Source of the DNA: Paenibacillus sp. TCA20
GTDB lineage: Bacteria; Bacillota; Bacilli; Paenibacillales; Paenibacillaceae
Length of the DNA stretch: 64,000 bases
NCBI RefSeq assembly: GCF_000732325.1
Contig: NZ_BBIW01000002.1
Location: 522,022-586,021 of the forward strand
Direction of reading: 5' to 3'
Shown here: in pieces, positions 17,357 to 25,346 of the stretch
How the letters are laid out: the number at the start of each line of letters is the position of its first letter
Position numbering within the stretch: position 1 is the first letter of the stretch
Translations under genes and position numbers: made by a program
Notes under the pieces: model-generated
The model's input: only the letters and a program-made list of their open reading frames with translations
The model's database searches: none
What the model was told of the DNA's origin: nothing

Positions 17357-17394
17357 AAAAAGGCCCTTTTACTATTATGTAAAATGGCCTTTTT
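17357..17394. terminator. Bidirectional hairpin at the left edge of the phage-derived island
   Basis: AAAAAGGCC pairs with GGCCTTTTT, with TTTTAC/GTAAAA inside and loop TATTAT. It would end minus-strand transcription of the holin-lysin genes. Confidence 0.8.
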
Positions 17395-17416
17395 CACTAT
17401 CGTCTAATCATCAACT

Positions 17417-18038
17417 TTACTTATTGTTCTCTATACGAATCAAGATCGCTGCGAGTTCTTCCCGAGTTACAGAATCTCTCGGACGTGTTCCATCCATGTA
17501 TCCTTTTAAAGCAGCTTGCTCCCAAGCTGTTCTAGCCCATGGACTTACCATGTTAAGATCTTCCTCATCTGCTGCTATCATCACGTCTTTCTGTTCCAAA
17601 CCGAAGAATTGAACTACTCCAGCCACGTGCCCGTCAATAATAGCCTCAATCACCTGATCATTTTGTAGTAGAATGGCGTCAGCGTCGATGAACAGATTCT
17701 CAGTCAATACAGCCGACATATTGGATTCTCGTAGCATATGCAAATTGCCTGTCTTTGGTTTGCGATCAATCACGTTGTATTTTCTCAGTTCAGTTATAAT
17801 ACTTTCGTGCAGAGTTTCCTGAAGCTCTTTTGATTTCAGACTAGCTGAAGTATAACGAAAGCTTTCAAAACCCCCAGCACCACCGCCCGCATTACAATGG
17901 ATTGAAATAATTGCATCTGCAGCTAATTCATTGGCTATTTTCGTTCGCTCTTTCAGTTCTATAAATTGATCCATTTCGCGTGTTAGGAATACCTGAATCC
18001 CTGCCTCCATGCCCAGGATCAATCACAAGCTTAACTAT
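17417..18038 (-). pseudogene. Phage endolysin, N-acetylmuramoyl-L-alanine amidase (Amidase_3) with SLH-like tail, frameshifted
   Basis: The readable frame of 201 residues has the Amidase_3 core (VFLTREMDQFIELKERT, then AIISIHCNAGGGAGG, GFESFRYTS and a final VLTENLFID) and a C-terminal SLH-like cell-wall segment (VSPWARTAWEQAALKGYMDGT, VTREELAAIL). The first zinc motif, VIDPGHGGRDSG, is present but in another frame directly upstream (from about 18026). About 35 residues that normally lie between it and the G-x-x-V-x-LTR strand, including the second zinc ligand, are missing. A good RBS (AAGGAG, 18054-18049) lies before the out-of-frame start. A deletion has therefore fused and frameshifted the gene. 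It overlaps the holin stop. Confidence 0.75.
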
Positions 18039-18304
18039 TTTAAATCCACTCCTTTATGAGCCTGATGCAGCAGCTGATTACCGTATACTGCAAAAGCACC
18101 TGTCAAAATTCCTTGAATCAACGATTCAGGCCCCCACCCAAGCATCCATACAGTCACAGCGACTGCAATAATAGTGACCACATAAACTATGGTCCAATTT
18201 GGCACTCTAGGTGTTTGTTTTAGAATGTATCCTACTACCCAGCAGAGAGCCAGCACAATGAATAATTGAGGATGAATCAGCTCCAAAATTGTGGTCCACT
18301 CCAT
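18035..18304 (-). CDS. Phage holin
   Basis: 89 residues with three hydrophobic segments (about 11-28, 37-56, 63-80) and a charged C-terminus (HQAHKGVDLK). The pattern LKQTPRVPNWTIVYVV and GILTGAFAVYGNQLLHQA matches the phage holin families common in Bacillus and Paenibacillus prophages. It lies immediately before the lysin gene, the normal order of a lysis cassette. Holin and lysin would release particles from the cell, but the lysin is broken, so release is in doubt. Confidence 0.8.
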   Translation of the reverse strand: MEWTTILELIHPQLFIVLALCWVVGYILKQTPRVPNWTIVYVVTIIAVAVTVWMLGWGPESLIQGILTGAFAVYGNQLLHQAHKGVDLK

Positions 18305-18390
18305 CCAGCTCTCATCTCCTTATTTCCATTATTATTACAGCAAAGTTGCAGCTCTGGTATTTGAGGACCTCCCAAATGTCAACCTCAGCT

Positions 18391-19548
18391 CTACCGTGTA
18401 ATTTCTTCTCTTAAATTGGCCAGCTCTTGCTTAATCCTGCTTATTAAGGTAGGGCGGTTATTGCCGAATGTCAGCTCTATGCTTGTATTCCCAGGTTCGT
18501 AAATCTCTTTGACCTCTGTGATTTGGGCGTTAAGCGTAACGCCCCATTCTTTATTTTGGAGCGTTACGATATCGCCTAGATCATAATCTTCTTCATAGAC
18601 CAGCTTGGAATGAGTCAAAGCCTGTCCTTCTAAGTAAAACTCCTGCGTATAATCGGTAAGTGCCTGCTGGCCTTTTGCTGCAAGATATTCATCTACATTT
18701 ATATCTGGACCCTGTGTGGGCGTATCGTGAACATCCTCTTCATCAGACACGTCCCTTGCGTCTACAAACAGCTCATATCTTTCGTAACCGCTGGTAGAGC
18801 CGACTTCTACGATGCGCCGGTCCACATTTTCCCCTTGACCTCCTACGACGGCTACATTACGGAAGTTCAGCTCCGATTCGGTATACGTCATTTTGCCAAG
18901 GGTACTAAACTCAGGACTAAATATGGCTGGCGGCAGATGAGACTGATTAACCGCAAGATTACGGCCTTCTTGAACACGGAATAAGTACTCTTCCTGTATC
19001 GTATCCACATCAATATTCCACCCCAAGCCGCTTATCCTGCTGATCTCGGATATTTCTTCGGCCAAGTTTTTATACCTTGACTGCCAATTTACACTTGGCC
19101 CACGTTCCTGATTAGTTGCCACGGATATTCGATTCATCTTTCGCTGAGGATCTGATGGATTAATGATATTGTTATTGATGTAATGCAGCATTACGGACTC
19201 CGCATTCCCTTGCGTGCTGTCATAACCGGCTGACAAAGGCGGATATGTGATACGCTGGCCCATCCAGGACTTTAAAGCCAGTGCCTGAATGATCCAGTTC
19301 TCTGTTGCCTTTCCATTCTCGTCCAGTTCAATCTCCCGATGTCTTATGATGTAGGCTTTGTTTAGCTTGTTATGCGGGAAAATGATGCGACCGCGCTGCA
19401 GTTCATTAGCGTGCTTCAAGTAGCGATTGATCTTTAGAACAACAGAACCCACTCCATGCCAGGAGCGGGTTAGTTGTAAGGAAGCATATTGGGTGATCTC
19501 AGCAATTAGCTTGAAATCTTTGGTCATGATGCGTAATGGTAATGTCAT
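18391..19548 (-). CDS. Siphovirus ReqiPepy6 Gp37-like tail protein
   Basis: 385 residues from ATG 19548 (GGTGAG six bases upstream); an in-frame ATG at 19578 is possible but has a weaker RBS. The start MTLPLRIMTKDFKLIAEIT and the middle QALALKSWMGQRI, YINNNII and ISRISGLGWNID, plus a C-terminal EDYDLGDIVTLQN and ELTFGNNRPTL, match the Gp37-like proteins of siphophages, structural tail-tip components. It lies in the tail module between XkdX and the holin gene. Confidence 0.75.
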   Translation of the reverse strand: MTLPLRIMTKDFKLIAEITQYASLQLTRSWHGVGSVVLKINRYLKHANELQRGRIIFPHNKLNKAYIIRHREIELDENGKATENWIIQALALKSWMGQRITYPPLSAGYDSTQGNAESVMLHYINNNIINPSDPQRKMNRISVATNQERGPSVNWQSRYKNLAEEISEISRISGLGWNIDVDTIQEEYLFRVQEGRNLAVNQSHLPPAIFSPEFSTLGKMTYTESELNFRNVAVVGGQGENVDRRIVEVGSTSGYERYELFVDARDVSDEEDVHDTPTQGPDINVDEYLAAKGQQALTDYTQEFYLEGQALTHSKLVYEEDYDLGDIVTLQNKEWGVTLNAQITEVKEIYEPGNTSIELTFGNNRPTLISRIKQELANLREEITR

Positions 19549-19625
19549 GTACTCACCAACTTCAAATATAATAGGCATTCAACATTTCTTTAATTACTTA
19601 GTTCTACACTTGTAATTAGCTCGTA

Positions 19626-19730
19626 TTAATCAGCATTGATCATCTGAGCAACAACGAACATTTTAAGGCTATCATTTGTATACAATGGATGGCTGTTATT
19701 GTAGAATCTCTTAACTGTTAAATACCACAT
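19626..19730 (-). CDS. XkdX-family small phage protein
   Basis: 34 residues, MWYLTVKRFYNNSHPLYTND and then SLKMFVVAQMINAD. The pattern W-x-x-x-KRFY followed by YT and a FV-x-x-MI end is that of XkdX proteins, small proteins encoded near the tail fibre and lysis genes of Firmicute phages. A GGAGGT lies 8 bases upstream. Its start overlaps the stop of the preceding small gene as TAATG, implying translational coupling. The product's role is unknown. Confidence 0.65.
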   Translation of the reverse strand: MWYLTVKRFYNNSHPLYTNDSLKMFVVAQMINAD

Positions 19731-19840
19731 TATGCAGCACCTCCTTTCGGAGATGCTACTTCAATTAATATATCCTTTTGCTGTTCCATTGTGGCAATTG
19801 CCATTTTGTATTCGGCACTTTGGGATAACAAATTCCCCAT
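19730..19840 (-). CDS. Small phage protein upstream of XkdX
   Basis: 36 residues from ATG 19840, ending ILIEVASPKGGAA with the stop in TAATG with XkdX. The same frame is open about 15 codons further upstream without a start codon, so the original start may be lost or the ATG here used. A short charged helix (SAEYKMAIATMEQQKDILI) is visible. Such small proteins often precede XkdX in Firmicute tail modules. No function can be stated. Confidence 0.45.
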   Translation of the reverse strand: MGNLLSQSAEYKMAIATMEQQKDILIEVASPKGGAA

Positions 19841-19933
19841 ATCTCCGGTAATAACTGCATTTTCTTGTATTAATTTTGTTTACTTAAATGCTGACTCAGC
19901 TCTTATAGGTTCTTTCTCCGAGTTCGGCACATG

Positions 19934-19947
19934 AGAACAGGTGTTCT
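19934..19947. promoter_or_regulatory. LexA box inside the tail island
   Basis: AGAACAGGTGTTCT is a perfect core match to GAACRNRYGTTC, as good as any box at the lexA locus 3 kb away. No clear promoter was found beside it; the nearest downstream minus-strand genes are the small phage ORF, XkdX, Gp37, holin and lysin. Confidence 0.55.
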
Positions 19948-20017
19948 AATCATACAGAATCTAATGGAAATTAGCCCCTACTGAAAAAACAGAGGCGTAT
20001 TCTCTAGACTCTAATTT

Positions 20018-20165
20018 TTACAAGCCGATTGTTTCCGGTTTTTTATTTCTTAATTTATCATATTCAAAAGGATTCCGCTTCAATTCAAAATCGTGATCGT
20101 AAGATTTAGTTTTTCCTGTGTCGCGAAGAATTTCCCCGGTCATCTAACCATAATGTTAAATCCAT
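20018..20165 (-). pseudogene. Small phage gene split by a frameshift
   Basis: A GGGGG about 9 bases upstream of ATG 20165 starts MDLTLWLDD and then runs into a stop in frame. A second frame from ATG 20143 reads MTGEILRDTGKTKSYDHDF, continuing to stop at 20018 (41 residues). The two frames fuse to a plausible single protein with a one-base shift near 20140. It lies just after the fibre gene. Unknown function. Confidence 0.4.
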
Positions 20166-20183
20166 TGATGTACGCCCCCTAAT

Positions 20184-21503
20184 TTATTCCCATGCTTGCC
20201 ATGTTACATCATAATGGGGGTTGCTTACATGGTTAGAAACGGTCATAGAAGTCCCGAAATTCCCCAATCTCAAATAACCGTTTGAATCATATTCCTCAGT
20301 ACCCTTATTTGATTTAATAGCGTAGATTAGTGAGAGCGGATTAGCAGTATCATAATATCGTGATGATACAATAACCACAGAAGGAACGAACCCAATATAA
20401 ATACTTTTATATCCATTTCCCGACAATGTTCCCAAAGAACCCTCGACATATTTTTTACCTGTATACAGCCCCCTAATTTTTGTGTGCAACGTGGACCATA
20501 TATCACCTGTGGATGCACTACCTCCCATGGCGTTAATGGCATCCACTATGCCCTGTTTAGCATTAACGCCAGATTGCTTTAGCTCTCTTAAACTTGTCCA
20601 TGTGTTGTCAGCATTTTTAAACCTTATCTCATCTCCTTCAAACCTAAGGGTGGCTTGCTGTGTAGCGTCAACATATCGTGCTAATTCTATAGCTTCCGAT
20701 GTCCATGTATTCCCGTTTGATACACGCATTGCTCTAGTAACTAACTTGGATTGATTCCCAGTAGAAAAATTGGTCGTTATTCCATCAACAATTGAACCAG
20801 CTGTAGATCCAAGTAAATTAGGATTATTGACAGTAACAACACCGTTTACAGTTCCACCTGTTCTGGACAAACTTGCATTTTTAGCATTCGTTTCTGTAAC
20901 TGCAACTTGTTCATTTACATAACCAGTTGTTGCAAAGCCCTCGTCTTCAATCCCTCCTATGAATTCGTCCCATTGGCGCTGAAACTGCTCCGTAGGGATA
21001 GAAATTAGAGAGTATACGATGCCGCATAGATCTTCATATAATCTTTCATCGACTAAATCAGCTTGTTGCAGCTGTGAAGTGTTCGCTCTTACTAGAATTT
21101 GCGCTAGAGATAATTCATAAATAAAGTTATCTCGTGTTAGCTCTGGCGGGACTGGAGTTGCGCCTGCTGCCCCCTCTTTTATAGCCAAATGGATATTCCT
21201 AGCAGAGTTACGAAGGTCAAGTCTTAACACGATTCGGTCAATTCGATTTAAAGTCGCCTCTGGAATGCTGTGAGTTAGGGTAAGATCAGATGTGTTCTCA
21301 TACAGCCTTCCCAACATGATCGCCTTGCCCGCACTAACAACTGTATTTAGTGTTCCTGCTGCAACGGATACCTCCATGCCCGGAACATGATCCGTATGAA
21401 GTAAACCCGTTGATAATACACTGCCAAAGTATTCTGCAAAATCAGATGCTTCATATGTCCGAGGATCATCTGGAGCTGAATTAAAAAACTTATATTTTTC
21501 CAA
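20184..21503 (-). CDS. Tail fibre / receptor-binding protein
   Basis: 439 residues. It starts MEKYKFFNSAPDDPRTYEAS and contains DFAEYFGSVLSTGLLHTD and VVSAGKAIMLGRLYENT, a pattern of phage baseplate-upper or fibre proteins that anchor to the tail tip. Residues 210-300 are rich in Asn, Thr and Gly repeats (VVTVNNPNLLGSTAG), typical of fibre shafts. The final 90 residues (GLYTGKKYVEGSLGTLSGNG to VTWQAWE) look like a compact receptor-binding head. This would set which cells the tail recognises; the receptor is unknown. Confidence 0.72.
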   Translation of the reverse strand: MEKYKFFNSAPDDPRTYEASDFAEYFGSVLSTGLLHTDHVPGMEVSVAAGTLNTVVSAGKAIMLGRLYENTSDLTLTHSIPEATLNRIDRIVLRLDLRNSARNIHLAIKEGAAGATPVPPELTRDNFIYELSLAQILVRANTSQLQQADLVDERLYEDLCGIVYSLISIPTEQFQRQWDEFIGGIEDEGFATTGYVNEQVAVTETNAKNASLSRTGGTVNGVVTVNNPNLLGSTAGSIVDGITTNFSTGNQSKLVTRAMRVSNGNTWTSEAIELARYVDATQQATLRFEGDEIRFKNADNTWTSLRELKQSGVNAKQGIVDAINAMGGSASTGDIWSTLHTKIRGLYTGKKYVEGSLGTLSGNGYKSIYIGFVPSVVIVSSRYYDTANPLSLIYAIKSNKGTEEYDSNGYLRLGNFGTSMTVSNHVSNPHYDVTWQAWE

Positions 21504-21524
21504 AGTCCCTTCTCCCTTCCTTGT

Positions 21525-22391
21525 TTAAACAGCGGTATACAATTTGCTGTAGCTAATATTGACGACAGCACCTTGTATATCATCGTCTGCTGTGTATTCA
21601 ATTTCGTTTTCTCCGATTGTTAATTTAAAAAAAGTGCTGTCCAGATCGATCCAGTTGAACACATTTCGTTCAGCTCCCGACGAATCAACGAAATAAACAG
21701 ATTTGTTGTGGTCACTGGTATCAATCATCATGCGTTCACCTTCTCCAAGATACTGGCGCACCCGAAGATATTCTCCGGTTGTATTGTTCATAATTTTTGG
21801 GTTGAGTGCCGGCCCATAGAATTCAATCTGTATAGGTGCTGGTGCATCCCCATCATTTACGATCATTCTCTGATCTCTTTGATATCCCATTTGAAACTCG
21901 CCTTCAAAAGGAAATTGAAACAAAGATTCAAATGTCGGCTCCTCTGTAATATTGCTCGATCTCCAATATGGATTAGGACAAATAATGTCAACAAGTGCTC
22001 TTTGATAATAGACACCTCTGTTTTCGAAGCCTGCTCCAAACGTCGGTATATGTTCGGCAACAGCATCAATGACCCTGATTATATCTCCATATTGGTATTC
22101 AATCAGCCCTACGCCGTTTTTAGGATTCAGAACTTGTGCAAGCCTCGCACGCTTTTTAGAAATGTCTGTATCGTCAGTGCCTTTAATCCAAACCTCGAAG
22201 CTGATTGTTCTTACATCAAGTATGCCGTCAATAAATGTAGTTCCATCTTGATACGGTGCCTGTTGTGTTTGAATATCTGCACTTACATCCCCTAATCCAG
22301 TGATGTTCCCCATATAAAAAGAGGAGCTATCATCATTGAAAATGATGTGCTCCCCCTTGTGATTCGTGAACTTCAATTGCTTTGATCTCAT
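21525..22391 (-). CDS. Distal tail protein (Dit / Sipho_tail family)
   Basis: 288 residues. The N-terminus MRSKQLKFTNHKGEHIIFND and the motifs GLGDVSADIQTQQAPYQDG and VRTISFEVWIKG match the Dit proteins of siphophages, which join the tube to the tail tip. The C-terminal half (IVDIICPNPYWRS, and IQIEFYGPALNPKI) continues as a beta-rich galectin-like domain. It begins immediately after the tape measure (stop 22392, start 22391), the standard order TMP-Dit. Confidence 0.85.
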   Translation of the reverse strand: MRSKQLKFTNHKGEHIIFNDDSSSFYMGNITGLGDVSADIQTQQAPYQDGTTFIDGILDVRTISFEVWIKGTDDTDISKKRARLAQVLNPKNGVGLIEYQYGDIIRVIDAVAEHIPTFGAGFENRGVYYQRALVDIICPNPYWRSSNITEEPTFESLFQFPFEGEFQMGYQRDQRMIVNDGDAPAPIQIEFYGPALNPKIMNNTTGEYLRVRQYLGEGERMMIDTSDHNKSVYFVDSSGAERNVFNWIDLDSTFFKLTIGENEIEYTADDDIQGAVVNISYSKLYTAV

Positions 22392-24164
22392 TTACATCCC
22401 CCATTCAAGGGCTAATTGACGAGCAGCCTGAAGATTTTTTCGTGCTGTATCCGATGGAGACAGCGGCTGTGGGCTGACAACCGTGATGTTTTGAGTAATA
22501 CCGCCACGTCCACTGCCAGCCGTATGATTTGCACGAGTATTTACATTCAATTCCGGAACGACTGCACGTGACATTTCAACTGCTGCTCTATGCACGGAAT
22601 CCAATGTACTGGATATCCCATAAACAAAGCCTTCTCCCGTGTACTCTCCTAATTTCATCATTACTCGGCTTGGGGAATTAATGCTAAGCACATCTCTTAT
22701 GCCGCCTGTTACACTGTTTGCTACGTCCCTAATTGCATCTGTGACAGCATGAATTTTGCTTTTAATCCCTTCAACAATGCCATTAATGATATCCGCACCG
22801 ATACTGAGCATTTGAGATGGTAGCTGCTTAAGCCAATCGATGGCTTCACTGATCCCGTTCACGATGGCATCTTTGACCGTAACCACTGTTGTTTGCACAG
22901 CATCTTTCATTTGTTTAAACATCTCGGAACCAATACTATACAATTGCGACGGCAATTCACGAAACCAGGTCAATAGATTGTTCCAGGTTGTCTTAATCCA
23001 TTCAGTCACAGCAGTAAGGATGGTTATTGTTACTTCTTTCATACCTTCCCAGGCGCCTGTCAGCACCTCTGAAACCAAACCAAGTGCCTCAGTAAACACT
23101 TGATTTATACCCTCCCATATCATTAGAAAAGCATCTTTCAGGTTATTCCAGATCGCTTGGGCATCCTGCGATAAACTCTCAAAATCACCAGTAACCAAAT
23201 CAATGATGAATAGGAGAGCTCCTGCAAATATATTTTTTACAACCTCCCATATTCCGGTGAAAAACGTTTGGAGCCCTTCCATAATTGGAGTTATCGTGTT
23301 AACGATCTGATCGAAGGAAGTCTGTGCCAAGGTTGATAAACCAGACCAGGTCGTACTTAGAAAGCTGCTTATCCCATCCCAAATTTGCACCAAAAAGTCC
23401 GATATCGGCTGGAATATACTGTGGCTTAAATCGCTGATTGATTGCCAAACCGTGGACAATGAGGATTGAATCACTTCCCAAGCGGCTGTAGTCGCTCCAC
23501 TAACACTCTCCCATAATCCTATAAAAAATCCGGAAATATGTTCCCAATTCTGATACACCAGCAATGCGCCTGCAGCTAATGCGGCAACAGCAGCAACAAC
23601 AATACCAATAGGTCCTGAGGCAACGGAAAGAGCAGTGGAAATCGCCGGTCCGATGATGGAAAAGCCTGCAGCCAATTGCGGCAGAAGTCCAATTATTTGT
23701 ATAATGGGACCCCCAATCAGTGCAATGGCTGCTACAACCGCTCCTGAAATGGCAATAAAGGACTGCAAGCTTTCAGGCATGCTAACGAATAAATTCACCA
23801 CACCTTGAACGAAACCAACCAGACTTTCAAAAACCGGTAATAAAGACTGGATAACTGGAATAAGTGCTTCACCAATTGAAACTACAGCCAGGTCAATAGC
23901 CGTTTTAAGCTCCGTCATAGCCGTATTAAAAGATGCGAACGTGGACTCATCCGCAGCAGCTGCAACCGCACCTGCCAACGCCCCGGCTAATGTTTGTCCC
24001 AGTAGAGTAATACCTGAACCAACCTTTTGCATCTGTTCAAAATTATTGCCTAATGCCTGCTGAGCCTCTTTAAATGCTGCTGTATACGTACTCCCCAGCT
24101 GTTTAACAAGGAAGCTTTGCTCCTCAATTGCCGCATTCGTTTGTTGTATATTTTGTTCTTCGAT
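22392..24164 (-). CDS. Tail tape-measure protein (short form)
   Basis: About 590 residues if read from the ATC at 24164, which has an AAGGAGG nine bases upstream; 546 residues if read from ATG 24032, which has no RBS. The body alternates hydrophobic helices (ALAGAVAAAA, AIALIGGPIIQIIGLL) with repeated amphipathic WE/SxxWNxL segments in residues 230-420, and the C-terminus SINSPSRVMMKLGEYTGEGF is typical of phage tape measures. The tape-measure length sets the tail length. The lack of a standard start codon, or a one-base frameshift after the GTG 24173 (SRxx would give MSKIEEQ), is a possible lesion. Confidence 0.75.
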   Translation of the reverse strand: MEEQNIQQTNAAIEEQSFLVKQLGSTYTAAFKEAQQALGNNFEQMQKVGSGITLLGQTLAGALAGAVAAAADESTFASFNTAMTELKTAIDLAVVSIGEALIPVIQSLLPVFESLVGFVQGVVNLFVSMPESLQSFIAISGAVVAAIALIGGPIIQIIGLLPQLAAGFSIIGPAISTALSVASGPIGIVVAAVAALAAGALLVYQNWEHISGFFIGLWESVSGATTAAWEVIQSSLSTVWQSISDLSHSIFQPISDFLVQIWDGISSFLSTTWSGLSTLAQTSFDQIVNTITPIMEGLQTFFTGIWEVVKNIFAGALLFIIDLVTGDFESLSQDAQAIWNNLKDAFLMIWEGINQVFTEALGLVSEVLTGAWEGMKEVTITILTAVTEWIKTTWNNLLTWFRELPSQLYSIGSEMFKQMKDAVQTTVVTVKDAIVNGISEAIDWLKQLPSQMLSIGADIINGIVEGIKSKIHAVTDAIRDVANSVTGGIRDVLSINSPSRVMMKLGEYTGEGFVYGISSTLDSVHRAAVEMSRAVVPELNVNTRANHTAGSGRGGITQNITVVSPQPLSPSDTARKNLQAARQLALEWGM

Positions 24165-24205
24165 CTTGGCTCACCTCCTTTTTTCTTTTGGCGTCTACTC
24201 TTTGG

Positions 24206-24433
24206 CTATCCAAAGAATGAATCGATATCTGCTTGAGTCGCGTTCTTTTGCTTTGATTTACTCCGCTCTGAATCTGGGAAGTACTGCTTTGACAGATCTA
24301 AAAGATCCCTGACTCTTAGCTCGTTTAATTCTAGGAAGCTTAATCCCATATGTTTTCCTAAAGCAAGCAACACGAAGTCAATCTCTGGTGCTTCTTCATT
24401 ATTTGGTTGCTGGGATTCCATTGTCAGCGGGAC
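24206..24433 (-). CDS. Tail assembly chaperone, T-part reached by programmed frameshift
   Basis: A second reading frame that overlaps the end of the first chaperone gene and ends IDSFFG. It has no start of its own with an RBS; an internal ATG at about 24418 lacks one. The protein (IDFVLLALGKHMGLSFLELN and so on) matches the second half of G/GT tail chaperone pairs. It becomes available if ribosomes shift by +1 (or -2) at the seven-T run 24441-24435 in the first gene: GGT TTT TTT CGT reads on as GTC CCG CTG. tRNA-Phe can pair with both UUU and UUC, which makes a +1 slip plausible. Confidence 0.65.
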   Translation of the reverse strand, partial: VPLTMESQQPNNEEAPEIDFVLLALGKHMGLSFLELNELRVRDLLDLSKQYFPDSERSKSKQKNATQADIDSFFG

Positions 24434-24743
24434 GAAAAAAACCTTCTGTTGCCTCCTCAATAGCAGAGGTCAGTAAGGTTGGATCAGCCAAATTAATGGT
24501 GTCAAAGCTGCTAAGCCACGTCTCAAAGGAAGCAAAAGACTTGCCATATCCATCCGCCTTCGCCATAGCCCATACCATTTGCAGAATAGTAAGAATATCG
24601 AATCTCTGAGGATCATTCGATACTTCCGAAAGCTTGCTAAGATCGCCCATGAGGTCGCTCTTAAATTCTTGCTTATAATATAGAAGAGCCAGAGGGGTAG
24701 CTCTGACTCGGACTTGCTGATTCCCGATTTGAATTTCTCTCAT
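24399..24743 (-). CDS. Tail assembly chaperone (G-part)
   Basis: 114 residues in frame. It starts MREIQIGNQQVRVRATPLAL and is followed by FDILTILQMVWAMAKADGYG and SSFDTINLADP, features of the G tail chaperones of siphophages that coat the tape measure during tail assembly. It starts three bases after the tube gene. The seven-T run near its end is the shift point to the T-part (see the frameshift entry). Both the plain product and a longer fusion would be made. Confidence 0.75.
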   Translation of the reverse strand: MREIQIGNQQVRVRATPLALLYYKQEFKSDLMGDLSKLSEVSNDPQRFDILTILQMVWAMAKADGYGKSFASFETWLSSFDTINLADPTLLTSAIEEATEGFFRPADNGIPATK

Positions 24744-24746
24744 TGT

Positions 24747-25340
24747 TTATACACCTCCAACTGCTTCGAACGAAGGAGTATAAACAGAATTAAAGAAGCT
24801 TTGGTAGGCGGCTGCATTCTGATCGCTAAGCTCAAGATCCCCTTTAACAACGATCATATCGTTAACTTCTAGCGGTGATATGGTTAGTGTCAGAATTTCT
24901 GTATTCACTTCAATCGCCTCGCCTTGTGTTGTACGCTCCTTCGCTGGGCGGCTAGCTTGGCAGTTATAATATACAAATCGACGATTTTTACTGTCGCCTT
25001 GCACTTGACCCAGAAGAGCAAATTTCTTAGGAAGAGCATTTGATACTTCTACCAGCATACCGTTACTGTCAATTACCCAGCCCAACATTTCAGCAAGAAT
25101 ATGATCTGGGACAAGTGCCATCTCAAGCTCTCCTGTGTAGCCATTGTTTGCTGTGGATACAAAATAGGCCATATTATCCGCATAAAAAGTGCTGGCTTCA
25201 CCGACGGCCTCCGGTGTCCATCTTACCGCTCCCGGAATGGGTTCCGGTGCTTTCCAAACAGGCTGACTACCTGTAGTTGTTTCATCCAAAAAAGCCACAT
25301 GCACCTGCTCTAAACCAAACGTTACTTTGTTCTCTGACAT
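24747..25340 (-). CDS. Major tail (tube) protein, phi13 type
   Basis: 197 residues from ATG 25340, chosen because GGAGG lies eight bases before it; the other ATG at 25346 is too near. The sequence MSENKVTFGLEQVHVAFLDE, then VGEASTFYADNMAYFV, MALVPDHILAEMLGW and TLTISPLEVNDMIVVKG, fits the phi13-type major tail protein family, which polymerises into the tail tube. It is the first of the tail structural genes; the 420 bases upstream hold no gene. Confidence 0.78.
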   Translation of the reverse strand: MSENKVTFGLEQVHVAFLDETTTGSQPVWKAPEPIPGAVRWTPEAVGEASTFYADNMAYFVSTANNGYTGELEMALVPDHILAEMLGWVIDSNGMLVEVSNALPKKFALLGQVQGDSKNRRFVYYNCQASRPAKERTTQGEAIEVNTEILTLTISPLEVNDMIVVKGDLELSDQNAAAYQSFFNSVYTPSFEAVGGV

Positions 25341-25346
25341 TCTCAT

